A stretch of 64,000 nucleotides of DNA, taken from positions 62,001-126,000 of the forward strand of contig JACKDP010000011.1 of the NCBI GenBank assembly GCA_020633435.1. The letters are read 5' to 3'. This document shows, piece by piece, positions 40,939 through 49,816 of the stretch (its first letter is position 1; each line of letters opens with the position of its first letter). The notes below the pieces were generated by a model that made no database searches, was not told where the DNA came from, and saw nothing but the letters and a program-made list of their open reading frames with translations. This DNA is from Myxococcales bacterium (lineage in GTDB: Bacteria > Myxococcota_A > Bradymonadia > UBA7976 > UBA1532). Made by a program: the position numbers and the translations under genes.

Positions 40939-41255
40939 GCCTGCCTCCGCGCGCAATTCATCAACAGGCCTGTCCGTGGCGCTGCTGAGCTTCCTCGAAG
41001 CGTGCCCCGCCCGGAGACCCGCGTCAATCCTGCGCGAGCACGTCGGCGCCTCGACCTCACCCACAGCCCCTGGCTCGGCTGGCTGGTCGCAGTCCCCTCG
41101 CCGCGACGTGCGCGCGGGACAGCTCGAGAGGAACGGACGATGATGATGCGCCTCCTGCTCGCCGCGACGTGCGCGCGGGACAGCTCCCTTCTCCCTTCCC
41201 GGTTCCGGCCGGAGCGTGTATCCAGGTGGGCAGCGATCGATCACGAGGAGCCGTC
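40939..41255. other. 317-bp region without a convincing gene, containing 29-bp direct repeats
   Basis: The only structure I can support is a perfect 29-bp direct repeat (41097-41125 and 41158-41186). A GAGGAG ribosome-binding site lies just before the next gene. The HsdR-N-like frame stays open through most of this stretch, so a longer version of that protein cannot be ruled out. Confidence 0.5.
41097..41186. repeat. two perfect 29-bp direct repeats, 61-bp period
   Basis: The 29-bp unit starts CTCGCCGCGACGTGCGCGCG and ends GGACAGCTC. It occurs at 41097-41125 and again at 41158-41186, with 32 different bases between. The copies lie at the edge of the lower-GC HsdR-N-like gene and could be a duplicated insertion junction or a protein-binding site. 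Confidence 0.85.
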
Positions 41256-41540
41256 ATGGCCGACGTCCGGGTTTCCGAGCCGCACCACTGCACCGCCGCC
41301 GAGGCGCGGGCGAAGGTGAGCACGTTCGAGGAGATGATGAGCAAGTACGGCGTGCGCGCCGACTGGCGGGGGAACAAGGCGGAGCTGAAGGGCACCGGGG
41401 TGTCGGGGTCCATCGACATCGACGCCACGAACTGCAACGTGGTGGTGAAGCTGGGGCTGATGGCCCGGGCGATGGGCGTGGATCCCGTGAAGCTGGAGGG
41501 GTCCATCCGCAAGCGCCTGCAGGCGGCCTTCCAGGCGTGA
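41256..41540 (+). CDS. polyhydroxyalkanoic acid system (PHA granule-region) family protein
   Basis: The protein is 94 residues from ATG 41256, with GAGGAG upstream. It matches the PHA_gran_rgn pattern. SEPHHCTAAEARAKVSTFEEMM leads into GVRADWRGNKAELKGTGVSGSIDID, then VVVKLGLMARAMGVDP and a basic C-terminal helix (KLEGSIRKRLQAAF). Such proteins are found near PHA synthesis genes in proteobacteria, but their role is unclear and no PHA genes are in this window. It overlaps the MFS start by 4 bases (GTGA). Confidence 0.82.
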   Translation: MADVRVSEPHHCTAAEARAKVSTFEEMMSKYGVRADWRGNKAELKGTGVSGSIDIDATNCNVVVKLGLMARAMGVDPVKLEGSIRKRLQAAFQA

Positions 41541-42784
41541 GCCGCTCCTTCGGCGCGCTCGTCGGGGCCCAGTTCTTCGGGGCCTTCAACGACAACCTGT
41601 TCAAGCAGCTCATCCTGCTGCTGGCGGCGGGCACGCTCTTCCCGGGGAAGGACCTGCAAGGCGTCGCTTTCGCAGTGTTTTCTCTGCCCTTCGTGCTCTT
41701 CAGCGGCGTGGCTGGCGATCTGTCGGAGCGCTACTCCAAGCGCCGCATCGTCGTGCAGATGAAGGTGGCCGAGATCGGCATCATGGCCGCCGGCATCCTG
41801 GCGTTCTTCGAGATGTCCTGGACGCTGATGCTGGTGGTGCTGGCCATCATGGGCACGCAGTCGGCGTTCTTCGGGCCGTCGAAGTACGGGGTCATCCCCG
41901 AGATCGTGCCACCCGACCGGCTCGTGCCGGCCAACGGCATGATCACGATGACGACGTTCCTGGCGGTGCTGACGGGGCAGGCCCTGGCGGGGCCGCTGAT
42001 GGACGCCTTCGGGCCGGCCGCCGAGGCGCCCCGGCTGTGGATGCCCGGGGTGGTCTGCGTGGGCTTCGCGGTGCTGGGGACGGTCATCGCGCTGGGCATG
42101 CGGCCGCTGCCGGCCCTGCGGCCCGAGCTGAAGATCGGCTACAGCCCGTTCGGCGATCTGCCGGCGACGCTGCGGACGCTGCGCAAGGACCGCCGCCTCT
42201 TCGATGTGCTGCTGCTCAACTCGTTCCTCTGGTTCAACAGCGCGGTCCTCAACCAGGCGGTGAACGGCCTGGGCGGGAGGGACTACCTGGCGGTGCCGGC
42301 GGACGCGAAGGTGGAGCTGTCGTACCTGCTGACGACCATCTCGGTGGGCATCATCGCGGGCAGCCTGGCGGCCCCGCGGCTGGCGGCGCGCTTCAGCCTG
42401 GGGCGCGTGGTGTTCCTCGGGGCCGGCGGCATGGCGGCGCTCCAGATCGGCCTGCTGCTCATCGGGCCCGTGGTGGGCCGCGACACCGGGGGCTTCCCCG
42501 TCGCCCTGAGCCTGCTCTTCGCCATCGGCTTCGCGGGGGCCCTGGCCATCGTGTCGGTGCAGTCGTGGCTGCAGGACGCCCCGCCCGCGGGGATGCGCGG
42601 GCAGACGTTCGCGGCCAACAACTTCCTGAACTTCCTCTTCATGTTCTTCGCGGGCGGCTTCTACCTGCTGAGCAACCTGGTGGGCCCGACGTTCACCCAG
42701 CTCGGCGGGGCGGCCATCCTCGTCGTGTACCTCGTGCGCATCCGCCGCTCCGTGGCGCCCATGGCCATCGGGGGGGCGGGGTGA
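41537..42784 (+). CDS. MFS transporter, LplT/Aas-type
   Basis: The protein is 415 residues from GTG 41537, with about 12 membrane segments. The N-terminus SFGALVGAQFFGAFNDNLFKQLILLL is characteristic of the branch containing lysophospholipid transporter LplT and the MFS half of Aas. GDLSERYSKRRIV is the MFS loop motif, and GTQSAFFGPSKYGVIPEIVPPDRLVPANG is highly typical of that branch. A likely role is lysophospholipid flipping or export. No acyltransferase domain is fused. It overlaps both neighbours by 4 bases. Confidence 0.9.
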   Translation: MSRSFGALVGAQFFGAFNDNLFKQLILLLAAGTLFPGKDLQGVAFAVFSLPFVLFSGVAGDLSERYSKRRIVVQMKVAEIGIMAAGILAFFEMSWTLMLVVLAIMGTQSAFFGPSKYGVIPEIVPPDRLVPANGMITMTTFLAVLTGQALAGPLMDAFGPAAEAPRLWMPGVVCVGFAVLGTVIALGMRPLPALRPELKIGYSPFGDLPATLRTLRKDRRLFDVLLLNSFLWFNSAVLNQAVNGLGGRDYLAVPADAKVELSYLLTTISVGIIAGSLAAPRLAARFSLGRVVFLGAGGMAALQIGLLLIGPVVGRDTGGFPVALSLLFAIGFAGALAIVSVQSWLQDAPPAGMRGQTFAANNFLNFLFMFFAGGFYLLSNLVGPTFTQLGGAAILVVYLVRIRRSVAPMAIGGAG

Positions 42785-43260
42785 GCGCCATCCGCGTGCA
42801 GTTCGTGTGTCTGGGCAACATCTGCCGGTCGCCGCTGGCGGAGGGGGTGTTCCGCCACCTGGTCGCCGAGGCCGGGCTGGCGGCGCACTTCCAGATCGCG
42901 TCGGCGGGCACCGGCGGCTGGCACGCGGGCGAGGCCCCCGATCCCCGCAGCACCGCCGTCGCGCGCAAGAACGGCGTCGACATCAGCGCCCAGCGGGCGC
43001 GGGCCCTGCGGCCGCAAGACCTGGATTACTTTGATGAAATCCGGGTCATGGATCGCTCGAACCTGCGCGACGTGGAGGCCCGGATGAAGGGGAAGCACCG
43101 CGCCCAGGTGGGGCTCTTCCTCGATGACGCCCAGGCGGAGCGCGCCGAGGTGCCCGACCCCTACTACGGCGGACCCCAGGGCTTCGACGACGTCTACGCC
43201 CTCGTCCTGGATGGCTGCGCGGGGCTGCTGGCGCGCCTGCGCGCGGCGCACGGGCTGTAG
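42781..43260 (+). CDS. low-molecular-weight protein tyrosine phosphatase
   Basis: The protein is 159 residues from GTG 42781, overlapping the MFS stop. The P-loop is VCLGNICRSPLAEG (C-x5-R, Cys10 to Arg16), followed by SAGTGGWHAGEAPDPRSTAVARKNGVDIS. The general-acid Asp lies in the DPYYGGPQGFDDVY segment. All catalytic residues are intact. Members either regulate tyrosine-phosphorylated proteins, often in polysaccharide export, or reduce arsenate. Nothing nearby points to either role. It converges on the RND gene with a 7-base gap. Confidence 0.93.
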   Translation: MSAIRVQFVCLGNICRSPLAEGVFRHLVAEAGLAAHFQIASAGTGGWHAGEAPDPRSTAVARKNGVDISAQRARALRPQDLDYFDEIRVMDRSNLRDVEARMKGKHRAQVGLFLDDAQAERAEVPDPYYGGPQGFDDVYALVLDGCAGLLARLRAAHGL

Positions 43261-43267
43261 CGGCGCC

Positions 43268-46200
43268 TCAGGCCTCGCCGCGGTGCAGCAGGCGGCGGAC
43301 GTCCTCCGTCAGCCCGTACAGACACGGCACGATGAACAGCGTGATCAGCGTGGCGAAGAGGACGCCGAAGCCCAGCGACAAGGCCATCGGGATCATGAAC
43401 CGCGCCTGGCGGGAGGTCTCGAAGATCATCGGGGCCAGGCCGCCGAAGGTGGTGAGCGTGGTGAGGATGACGGGGCGGAAGCGCCGCAGGCCCGCCTGGC
43501 GGATGGCCGCGTAGGGGCTCAGCCCGTCCTCGTCGCGGCGCCGGTTGGCGTACTCGACGAGGACGAGGGAGTCGTTCACCACCACGCCGCAGAGCGCCAC
43601 CATGCCCATCAGGCTCATGAGGCTGAGGTCGTAGCCCACGATCAGGTGGCCGAGCAGCGCGCCCACGAGCCCGAAGGGGATGGCGGTCATGACGATGAGG
43701 GGCTGGGTGTAGCTGCGAAACGGCACGGCCAGCAGGAAGTAGATGACGGCCATGGAGAGCAGGAACCCGCGGAACAGGCTGCGCAGCGACTCCCGCATGT
43801 CGGACTGGCGGCCCTCGTAGCCGAACGTCAGGCCGGGGAAGCGGTCGACGAGGGCGGGCAGGATCTGGGCGTTCAGCGTGGCCATCACCTGGTCCGTCTG
43901 GCCGATGGGATCCACGTCGCCCGTGACGGTGACGGTGCGGCGGCCGTCGCGGCGCTCGATGGCGGTGTAGGCGCGGCCGCGGGTCACCGTGGCCACCTCG
44001 CGCAGGGGCACGTCGCGGCCGTCGGGGGTGCGGATGAGCAGCGTCTCGATGTCGTGCTCGGCCGTGCGCTCCGCCTCGGGGCGGCGCACGACCACCTTCA
44101 CCTCGTCGCGCTGGCGCTGCTGGCGCAGGGCCTCGGCGCCGTAGAAGGCGTCGCGGACCTGGCGGGCGACGCTGGTGGACGTGAGGCCCAGGCTGGCGCC
44201 GGCGGGGGTGAGCTGGAAGTCGAGCTGCACCTTGCCCGAGGCGTGGCCGTCGTCGGTGTCCTTCACGTTGGGAAACTCGTCGAGCTGGGCGGCGAGGACC
44301 TCGGAGGCGGCCTCCAGCAGCGTGCTGTCGCGGTGGCTGAGCTCGATGGTGAGCGACGCCCCCGAGCCCGGGCCGCCGCGATCGGACTCGAAGCGCAGCG
44401 TCTCGACGCCGGGGATGGGCCCCGTCTGCTCGCGCCACAGGCGCGCGACCTCGCGGGTGCCGAGGGGGCGTTCGTCGGGGCCGGTGAGGTAGGCGCGCAC
44501 CTCGACGCGGCTCTCGTCGACGCGGGCGTACACGCCGGTGACCAGCTTCTCGCCGCCATGGGCCGCGGCGACGGCCTGGATGGACGCCACGAGGCGGTCC
44601 TCCACGGCCTGCACCCGGTCGGGCGGGGTGCCCTGGGGCAGCACGGCGGTCACGTCGGCGGAGTCGGACTCGACGCGGGGCATGAGGATGGTGCCGATGC
44701 GGCCGCCCTCGACGAAGCCCACGCCCCAGGCGAAGACCGCGATGCCGATGCCCACGGTGACCACGCGCCAGCGCAGCGCGAGGTCGAGGACGGGGCCGTA
44801 GATCCCCTCGATGAACCGCTGCACGCCGTCGGCGAAGCGCCGCTGGAACCGCGCGATGGGGCCCTTGCCGCTGCCCCGCGCGTGGGTCAGGTGCACGGGC
44901 AGGATGAGCTGGCACTCCACCCACGACACCACGAAGACCGTACAGACGACCACGGGCATGACCGTCCAGATCTTCCCGGTCATGCCGGGCATGAAGTACA
45001 GCGGGATGAAGGCGACGACGTTGGTGAGGATGGCGAAGGCCACCGGCCCCGACACCTCGCGGGTGCCCTGGATGGCGGCCGTCGTCGGATCGAGCCCCCG
45101 CATGCGGTGGTCGTGCACGTTCTCGCCCACCACGATGGCGTCATCCACCACGATGCCCAGGGCCACGATGAACGCGAACATGGAGATCATGTTGATGGAC
45201 ACATCCGTCCAGCCGAGCAGCAGCAGGCCGCCCAGGAAGGACGTCGGGATGCCCATCGTGACCCAGAAGGCCAGCCGCAGCTCCAGGAAGAGGCCCAGCA
45301 CCACCACCACCAGCACGAGGCCGAGCAGGGCGTTGTTGAGCAGCAAGTCCAGGCGCTGCTTGTAGATTTCGGATCGGTCGCGGTTGATGACGGTGGACAC
45401 GCCCTCGGGCAGCGCGGCCTGCAGCCCGTCGAGGCGGGCCCGCACCGCGTCGGAGACGCCGATGGGGGTCTGGTCGCCCACGCGGAACACGTCGAGGCCG
45501 AGGCAGGGCTTGCCGTCGTAGCGCGCCGTCCGCGCCACCTCCTCGAAGCCCTCCTGCACCTTCGCGATGTCGCCGAGCCGCACGACGCCCCCGGCCTCCG
45601 TCTGCAGGATGGGCACCTGGGCGAACTCGCGGGCCCAGTCGCGGCGGTCGCGCATCCGCAGCAGGATCTCGCCAGCCGCCGACTCGATGCGCCCACCGGG
45701 CAGGTCCACCGACGCGGCGTCGATGCGCTGGGCGATGGTGTCCAGGCTCAGACCCAGGCTGCGCAGCGTCTCCTGGGGCACCTCGACGTGCACCTCGTAG
45801 GCGCGGCCGCCGACGAGATCCACCTGGGTGATGCCGGGATCTTGCAGCAGGCCCTCGCGGATCTGCTCGCCCGCCTCTCGCAGCACCGTCTCGGGGACGT
45901 CGCCGTAGACGAGCAGGTCGAGGACCTGGCGGCGGCGCACGGCGCGGGTGATCTGCAGGTTCTCGGCCTCGCGGGGCAGCGTGCGGACGCGGCCGACGGC
46001 CTGCTCCACCTCCTGCTGGACGCGGGCGGGATCGGCGTCGCCCAGCAGCTCGAGCCGCAGCGACGCGGAGCCCTCATCCGCCGTGGATCGCACCTGCCCG
46101 ATGCCGTCGATGCCGCGGACGGCCTCCTCCAGCGCCAGGACGATGCCGCTCTCGACCTCCTCGGGGCTGGCCCCGGGGTAGCTGACGCGGATGCCGATCT

Positions 46201-46348
46201 CGTCGAGCTCGAAGGAGGGGAAGACCTCCTGCTTGATCCGCAGGGCGGTGAAGATGCCGCCCAGGACCAGGAAGATCATCAGCAGGTTGCCGGAGACCCG
46301 GTTGCGGACGAACCAGCCGACGACGCCGTCTCCGCGGCCCCCGCTCAC
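43268..46348 (-). CDS. RND efflux transporter, inner-membrane pump (AcrB/HAE-type)
   Basis: The protein is 1026 residues from GTG 46348, overlapping the adaptor stop by 4 bases. The first helix WFVRNRVSGNLLMIFLVLGG is followed by a large periplasmic loop and the six-helix bundle with FIVALGIVVDDAIVVGENV, whose paired Asp residues form the proton relay. The second loop and second bundle follow, with LMGMVALCGVVVNDSLVLVEYANRRR. The Lys that completes the relay in AcrB is replaced in this VVNDSLVLV branch, which is common for the subgroup. It exports drugs or other amphiphiles using the proton gradient. Confidence 0.94.
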   Translation of the reverse strand: MSGGRGDGVVGWFVRNRVSGNLLMIFLVLGGIFTALRIKQEVFPSFELDEIGIRVSYPGASPEEVESGIVLALEEAVRGIDGIGQVRSTADEGSASLRLELLGDADPARVQQEVEQAVGRVRTLPREAENLQITRAVRRRQVLDLLVYGDVPETVLREAGEQIREGLLQDPGITQVDLVGGRAYEVHVEVPQETLRSLGLSLDTIAQRIDAASVDLPGGRIESAAGEILLRMRDRRDWAREFAQVPILQTEAGGVVRLGDIAKVQEGFEEVARTARYDGKPCLGLDVFRVGDQTPIGVSDAVRARLDGLQAALPEGVSTVINRDRSEIYKQRLDLLLNNALLGLVLVVVVLGLFLELRLAFWVTMGIPTSFLGGLLLLGWTDVSINMISMFAFIVALGIVVDDAIVVGENVHDHRMRGLDPTTAAIQGTREVSGPVAFAILTNVVAFIPLYFMPGMTGKIWTVMPVVVCTVFVVSWVECQLILPVHLTHARGSGKGPIARFQRRFADGVQRFIEGIYGPVLDLALRWRVVTVGIGIAVFAWGVGFVEGGRIGTILMPRVESDSADVTAVLPQGTPPDRVQAVEDRLVASIQAVAAAHGGEKLVTGVYARVDESRVEVRAYLTGPDERPLGTREVARLWREQTGPIPGVETLRFESDRGGPGSGASLTIELSHRDSTLLEAASEVLAAQLDEFPNVKDTDDGHASGKVQLDFQLTPAGASLGLTSTSVARQVRDAFYGAEALRQQRQRDEVKVVVRRPEAERTAEHDIETLLIRTPDGRDVPLREVATVTRGRAYTAIERRDGRRTVTVTGDVDPIGQTDQVMATLNAQILPALVDRFPGLTFGYEGRQSDMRESLRSLFRGFLLSMAVIYFLLAVPFRSYTQPLIVMTAIPFGLVGALLGHLIVGYDLSLMSLMGMVALCGVVVNDSLVLVEYANRRRDEDGLSPYAAIRQAGLRRFRPVILTTLTTFGGLAPMIFETSRQARFMIPMALSLGFGVLFATLITLFIVPCLYGLTEDVRRLLHRGEA

Positions 46349-47562
46349 GGGGCACCCGCCGGCGCCGCGCTCTCCTTCGACTCCCGGCTCTTCGCCCCGA
46401 GCTGGCGCAGGGCCATGCCGGCGACGGGCGTCGCGAGGTCGGTGCGCACGACGCGGTCGCCGGCCACCAGACCCGAGGCCACCAGCACGCGCTCCCGGGC
46501 CCGCCACGCGATGTCCAGCGCGCGGATCTCCAGCTTGTCGTCGGCGCCCATGACCCACGCCCGGTCGCCGTCGCGCAGCAGGGCGCGGTCGAGGGAGACC
46601 ACGTCCTCCAGGCGCTGCCCGTCGATCTCGAGGCGGACCCAGGCGCCCAGGTACAGGGCCGGGGCGTCGGGCGTGCGCCGCGCCAGGGGATCGTCCACGC
46701 CGACGAGCAGGCGGGCCAGCCGGCCGCGCTCCTCCAGGTCGGCGGCCAGGCTGATGACGCGGCCCTCGCGGCTGACCCCCGGGCCCCAGGCGGCCTCGTG
46801 GAAGACGCGCACCGTCGAGCCGGGATCGTCGGGCCCGGTGGGGACGTGGATCCAGCGGACGTGATCGACGGGCACAGCGGCCTCGATCCACCAGGTGTCG
46901 ACGCCGGCGAGGCGGGCGATGGGCGTCGTCGGGGCGACGCGGCTGCCGAGGTCGACCTGGCGGGCGCGGACGACGGCGTTGAAGGGGGCCGTGACGCGGG
47001 CGCGCTCCACGTCGAGGGCGGCGCGCTGGGCGGCGGCCTTCGCGGCCTCGACGGCGGCCAGCGAGGCGGCGAGCTGGGGCTTGCGCAGCATGAGGGCCTC
47101 GTCGCCCGCCACGTCGCCGCCCACCAGCTCCCGCTCGGCCTTCGCGACGCGCTGGTTGCCGCGCTCGAGCTGCAGGTCGGCCCGGGAGCGGGCCAGCGCG
47201 CTCTGGGCCTGCCGCTCGGCCAGCCGGTAGTCGGCGTCGTCGACCCGGACGATGAGGTCGCCCTCGGCCAGCACGGCGCCGGGCACCAGCGCCGGGGCGA
47301 CCTCGACGACCTCGCCCGAGACGCGGGCGTACAGGTCGATCTCGCGCGCCGGCTTCACCGTGCCGGCGGCGGGCACGACCACCTGCTCGCTCACGCGGGC
47401 CACCGGCGTCACCTCGACGAGCCGCGCCTGGCGCGCCTGCGGCCGCCGCTTCATGGAGGGCTTCGTCCGCACGAGGTACGTGGCCAGGGCCAGGCCGGCG
47501 GCGACGACGGCCAGCGCCAGCACGCCCTGGGCGACGCGGCGGGGCCAGGGGGAGGCGCTCAT
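46345..47562 (-). CDS. RND efflux periplasmic adaptor (HlyD/MFP family)
   Basis: The protein is 405 residues. One N-terminal membrane segment (VLALAVVAAGLALATYLV) is followed by the barrel-sandwich/lipoyl half VVPAAGTVKPAREIDLYARVSGEVVEVAP. A helical hairpin at about 110-180 (RQAQSALARSRADLQLERGNQR...) leads to the second lipoyl half RVTAPFNAVVRARQVDLGSRV. A beta-barrel domain completes it. It links the pump to the outer-membrane channel encoded upstream, whose stop it overlaps by 4 bases. Confidence 0.93.
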   Translation of the reverse strand: MSASPWPRRVAQGVLALAVVAAGLALATYLVRTKPSMKRRPQARQARLVEVTPVARVSEQVVVPAAGTVKPAREIDLYARVSGEVVEVAPALVPGAVLAEGDLIVRVDDADYRLAERQAQSALARSRADLQLERGNQRVAKAERELVGGDVAGDEALMLRKPQLAASLAAVEAAKAAAQRAALDVERARVTAPFNAVVRARQVDLGSRVAPTTPIARLAGVDTWWIEAAVPVDHVRWIHVPTGPDDPGSTVRVFHEAAWGPGVSREGRVISLAADLEERGRLARLLVGVDDPLARRTPDAPALYLGAWVRLEIDGQRLEDVVSLDRALLRDGDRAWVMGADDKLEIRALDIAWRARERVLVASGLVAGDRVVRTDLATPVAGMALRQLGAKSRESKESAAPAGAP

Positions 47563-48968
47563 GGGGGGCTTCCTTCGGCGGCGGGCAGGTCGCCCGCGAG
47601 GGCGCGGTAGAGATCGATGCGGTGCTGGAAGAGCTCCCGCCGGGCGGAGAGTCGAGTTCTTTCAAGGGTTTGCAGCGTGCGCACCGCGTCCAGGACGTCC
47701 ACGTACGAGGCCGCGCCGGCGGCGTAGCGATCCCGGGCGCGCTCCGCGGCGCCGGTGGCCAGCTCGAGCTGGCGATCGAGGCTGGCGATCAGCTCGACCT
47801 GGTGCGTGGCCCGCGCGAGGGCGTCCTCCACCTCCGAGAGCGCCTCCAGGACGGCCAGCCGGTACGTGGCCAGGGCCTCCTGCACGGCCGCCCGGGTGCG
47901 ATCGACCTCGGCCTCGCGGCGCCCGCCGTCCAGCAGCGGGGCGACGAGGTTGCCGGCGAGCTGGGCCAGCCAGTTGTCGACGGCCAGGGGCACGTGGCCG
48001 CTGGAGAGGGAGGCGGAGAAGCTCAGGCGAGGGAACCGCTCGGCGAGCGCGCCGGCGACGCGCTGGTCGGCGGCCCGCACCCGCAGCCAGGCGGCGCGCA
48101 CGTCGGGCCGGCGCTGGATGAGGGCGGCGGGCACCCCGGTGGCGGGCAGGGGGGGCAGCGTCCAGGTGGGCGCGAGGGCCGGCGCGGCCGCGGGCGGCGT
48201 GCCCGCGAGCACGGCCAGGCGGTGGCCGAGGACGCGGATCTCGGCGTCGAGCCGGGCGCCGTCGCCCACGGCGGACTCGACGAGCTGGCGCTGGCGCAGG
48301 ACGTCCTGGGCGCCCGCCTTGCCGAAGCGGAAGCGCTCCTCCACGAGGCCGAGGACGCGGGCGTTGAGGGCGGTCTGATCGGCCAGGATGGCGCGCTGGG
48401 CCTGGCGCTCCGCGAGCTGGAACCAGGCCGAGGCCACCTGGCCGGCGAGCGTCTGGCCGGCGGCGTCGAAGGCGGCCGCGCTGGCGTCGGCGTCGAGCGT
48501 CGCGGCCTCCACCACGGCGTCGATGCGGCCGAAGAGGTCCAGCTCGTAGCGGGCCGAGATGCCGGCGGGGAAGCTGAGGGCGCGGGCGCCGCCGTCGGTG
48601 GGGGCGCGGGCGACGACCCCGAGCTCGGCCTCGGCGCTGAGGCCGCCGTCGGCCCCCGCCCGACGGGCGGTGGCCCGGGCCTGGGCGATGCGGGCGCGGG
48701 CGGCGTGCAGCGTGGGGCTGCCGGCGAGGCTGGCCTCGACGCGGGCGGTCAGATCGGCCTCGCCGAAGGCCGCCCACCACTGGGCCGGGGGCGCCTCGCC
48801 CTCGACGGCGGCCAGGTAGGCGTCGGGTGCGGCGGGCTCCCGCGTGGCCGGCGCCCCGCCGCAAGCGGTCAGGGCGCCGGCCAGGAACACGGCGGAGGTG
48901 GCGGTCAACAACCAGGACGCTCCGCCGCCCTGGCTGCCCGACGCTCTGAGGGGGAAGAGCGGGTTCAT
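47559..48968 (-). CDS. outer-membrane efflux lipoprotein (NodT/TolC family)
   Basis: The protein is 469 residues. The start MNPLFPLRASG at 48968 is chosen because it begins a signal peptide ending in lipobox ALTAC and has GGGGAGGAG upstream. Mature sequence features are WWAAFGEADLTARVEASLAGSPTLHAARARIAQARA, SARYELDLFGRIDAVVEAA and IQRRPDVRAAWLRVRAADQRVAGALAERFPRLSFSA, all NodT landmarks. It is the first gene of the three-gene efflux operon and is divergent from the response-regulator gene. Confidence 0.93.
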   Translation of the reverse strand: MNPLFPLRASGSQGGGASWLLTATSAVFLAGALTACGGAPATREPAAPDAYLAAVEGEAPPAQWWAAFGEADLTARVEASLAGSPTLHAARARIAQARATARRAGADGGLSAEAELGVVARAPTDGGARALSFPAGISARYELDLFGRIDAVVEAATLDADASAAAFDAAGQTLAGQVASAWFQLAERQAQRAILADQTALNARVLGLVEERFRFGKAGAQDVLRQRQLVESAVGDGARLDAEIRVLGHRLAVLAGTPPAAAPALAPTWTLPPLPATGVPAALIQRRPDVRAAWLRVRAADQRVAGALAERFPRLSFSASLSSGHVPLAVDNWLAQLAGNLVAPLLDGGRREAEVDRTRAAVQEALATYRLAVLEALSEVEDALARATHQVELIASLDRQLELATGAAERARDRYAAGAASYVDVLDAVRTLQTLERTRLSARRELFQHRIDLYRALAGDLPAAEGSPP

Positions 48969-49120
48969 GGGGAGGAGCTTCCCGCAAACCCGCGGCGAAC
49001 GGGGTGAAGGAAGGGCAGAAATCGTGAAGGTTTGCAAAGACGCCCGCGGACCCCCCTGACGCTTCTTCACGCCCCGGGCGGCCATCGCCGGCTACCATCA
49101 CGGTGGGAGGGTGACGACCG
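48969..49120. promoter_or_regulatory. shared regulatory region of the efflux operon and two-component system, with GTGAAG boxes
   Basis: The region is 152 bases. Two direct copies of GTGAAGG lie at 49004-49010 and 49024-49030, 20 bases (two helical turns) apart. An inverted copy, CTTCAC, lies at 49065-49070. Direct repeats with this phasing are what OmpR/CpxR-type dimers usually bind. The divergent response regulator is the obvious candidate binder. GGGAGG at 49105-49110 is the ribosome-binding site for its TTG start. Confidence 0.5.
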
Positions 49121-49816
49121 TTGGCCGACGTGCTGCTCATCGACGACGACGAAGAGCTCTGCGAGCTCCTCGGGGACTACCTCGGCAGCGAGGGGTTCGT
49201 CGTGGAGGCGGTGCACGACGGCGAGGCCGGCCTGGCGCGGCTCGACGCCAGCCACGGGCTCGTCATCCTGGACGTGATGCTGCCCGGCATGAGCGGCTTC
49301 GACGTCCTGCGCCGCCTGCGCGAGCGATCGGCGGTGCCCGTGCTCATGCTCACCGCCCGCGGCGACGACGTGGATCGCATCGTGGGCCTGGAGATGGGCG
49401 CCGATGACTACCTGCCCAAGCCCTTCAACCCCCGCGAGCTGGTGGCGCGGCTGCGGGCCATCCGCCGCCGGGCCGAGGCGTCGGTGGTCACGGGCGCGGC
49501 CCCCGGCGCCGTGCGGGTGGGCGACGTGGAGCTCGATCCGGCCAGCCGCGTGGCCCGCCTCGGCGACGCGCCCCTCCCCCTGACGAGCGTGGAGTTCGCG
49601 CTGCTGGAGGTGCTGCTGCGGGCCGCGGGCCGCGCCCTCACCCGAGAAGACCTTGCGGATCAAGTACTTGGGCGACCATGGAGCCCGTATGACCGCAGCA
49701 TCGACGTGCACGTCAGCAACCTGCGCCGCAAGCTGGGCGACGCGGGCGGGCGCGATCTGATCAAGACGGTGCGCGGCGTGGGCTACCAGTTCGCGGACCG
49801 GCGGGAGCGCCCGTGA
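49121..49816 (+). CDS. OmpR/CpxR-type response regulator
   Basis: The protein is 231 residues from TTG 49121. The receiver domain has acidic pocket DDDE at residues 8-11, phosphoacceptor Asp51 in LVILDVMLPGMSGFD, and Lys in YLPKPFNPRELVARLRAI. The winged-helix DNA-binding domain at about 125-228 has LTSVEFALLEVLLRAAGRALTREDLADQVLG and DVHVSNLRRKLGD, ending RGVGYQFA. It is coupled to the sensor kinase by a GTGA overlap and divergent from an RND operon it probably controls, as CpxR or AdeR do in other bacteria. Confidence 0.94.
   Translation: MADVLLIDDDEELCELLGDYLGSEGFVVEAVHDGEAGLARLDASHGLVILDVMLPGMSGFDVLRRLRERSAVPVLMLTARGDDVDRIVGLEMGADDYLPKPFNPRELVARLRAIRRRAEASVVTGAAPGAVRVGDVELDPASRVARLGDAPLPLTSVEFALLEVLLRAAGRALTREDLADQVLGRPWSPYDRSIDVHVSNLRRKLGDAGGRDLIKTVRGVGYQFADRRERP

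Noticed and set aside
43124..46864. Plus-strand open frame of over 1200 codons opposite the efflux genes
   Set aside because: It is a His/Asp/Gly-rich shadow of the RND and adaptor genes. High-GC coding DNA leaves such antisense frames open, and the minus strand has clear family motifs and 4-base gene overlaps.
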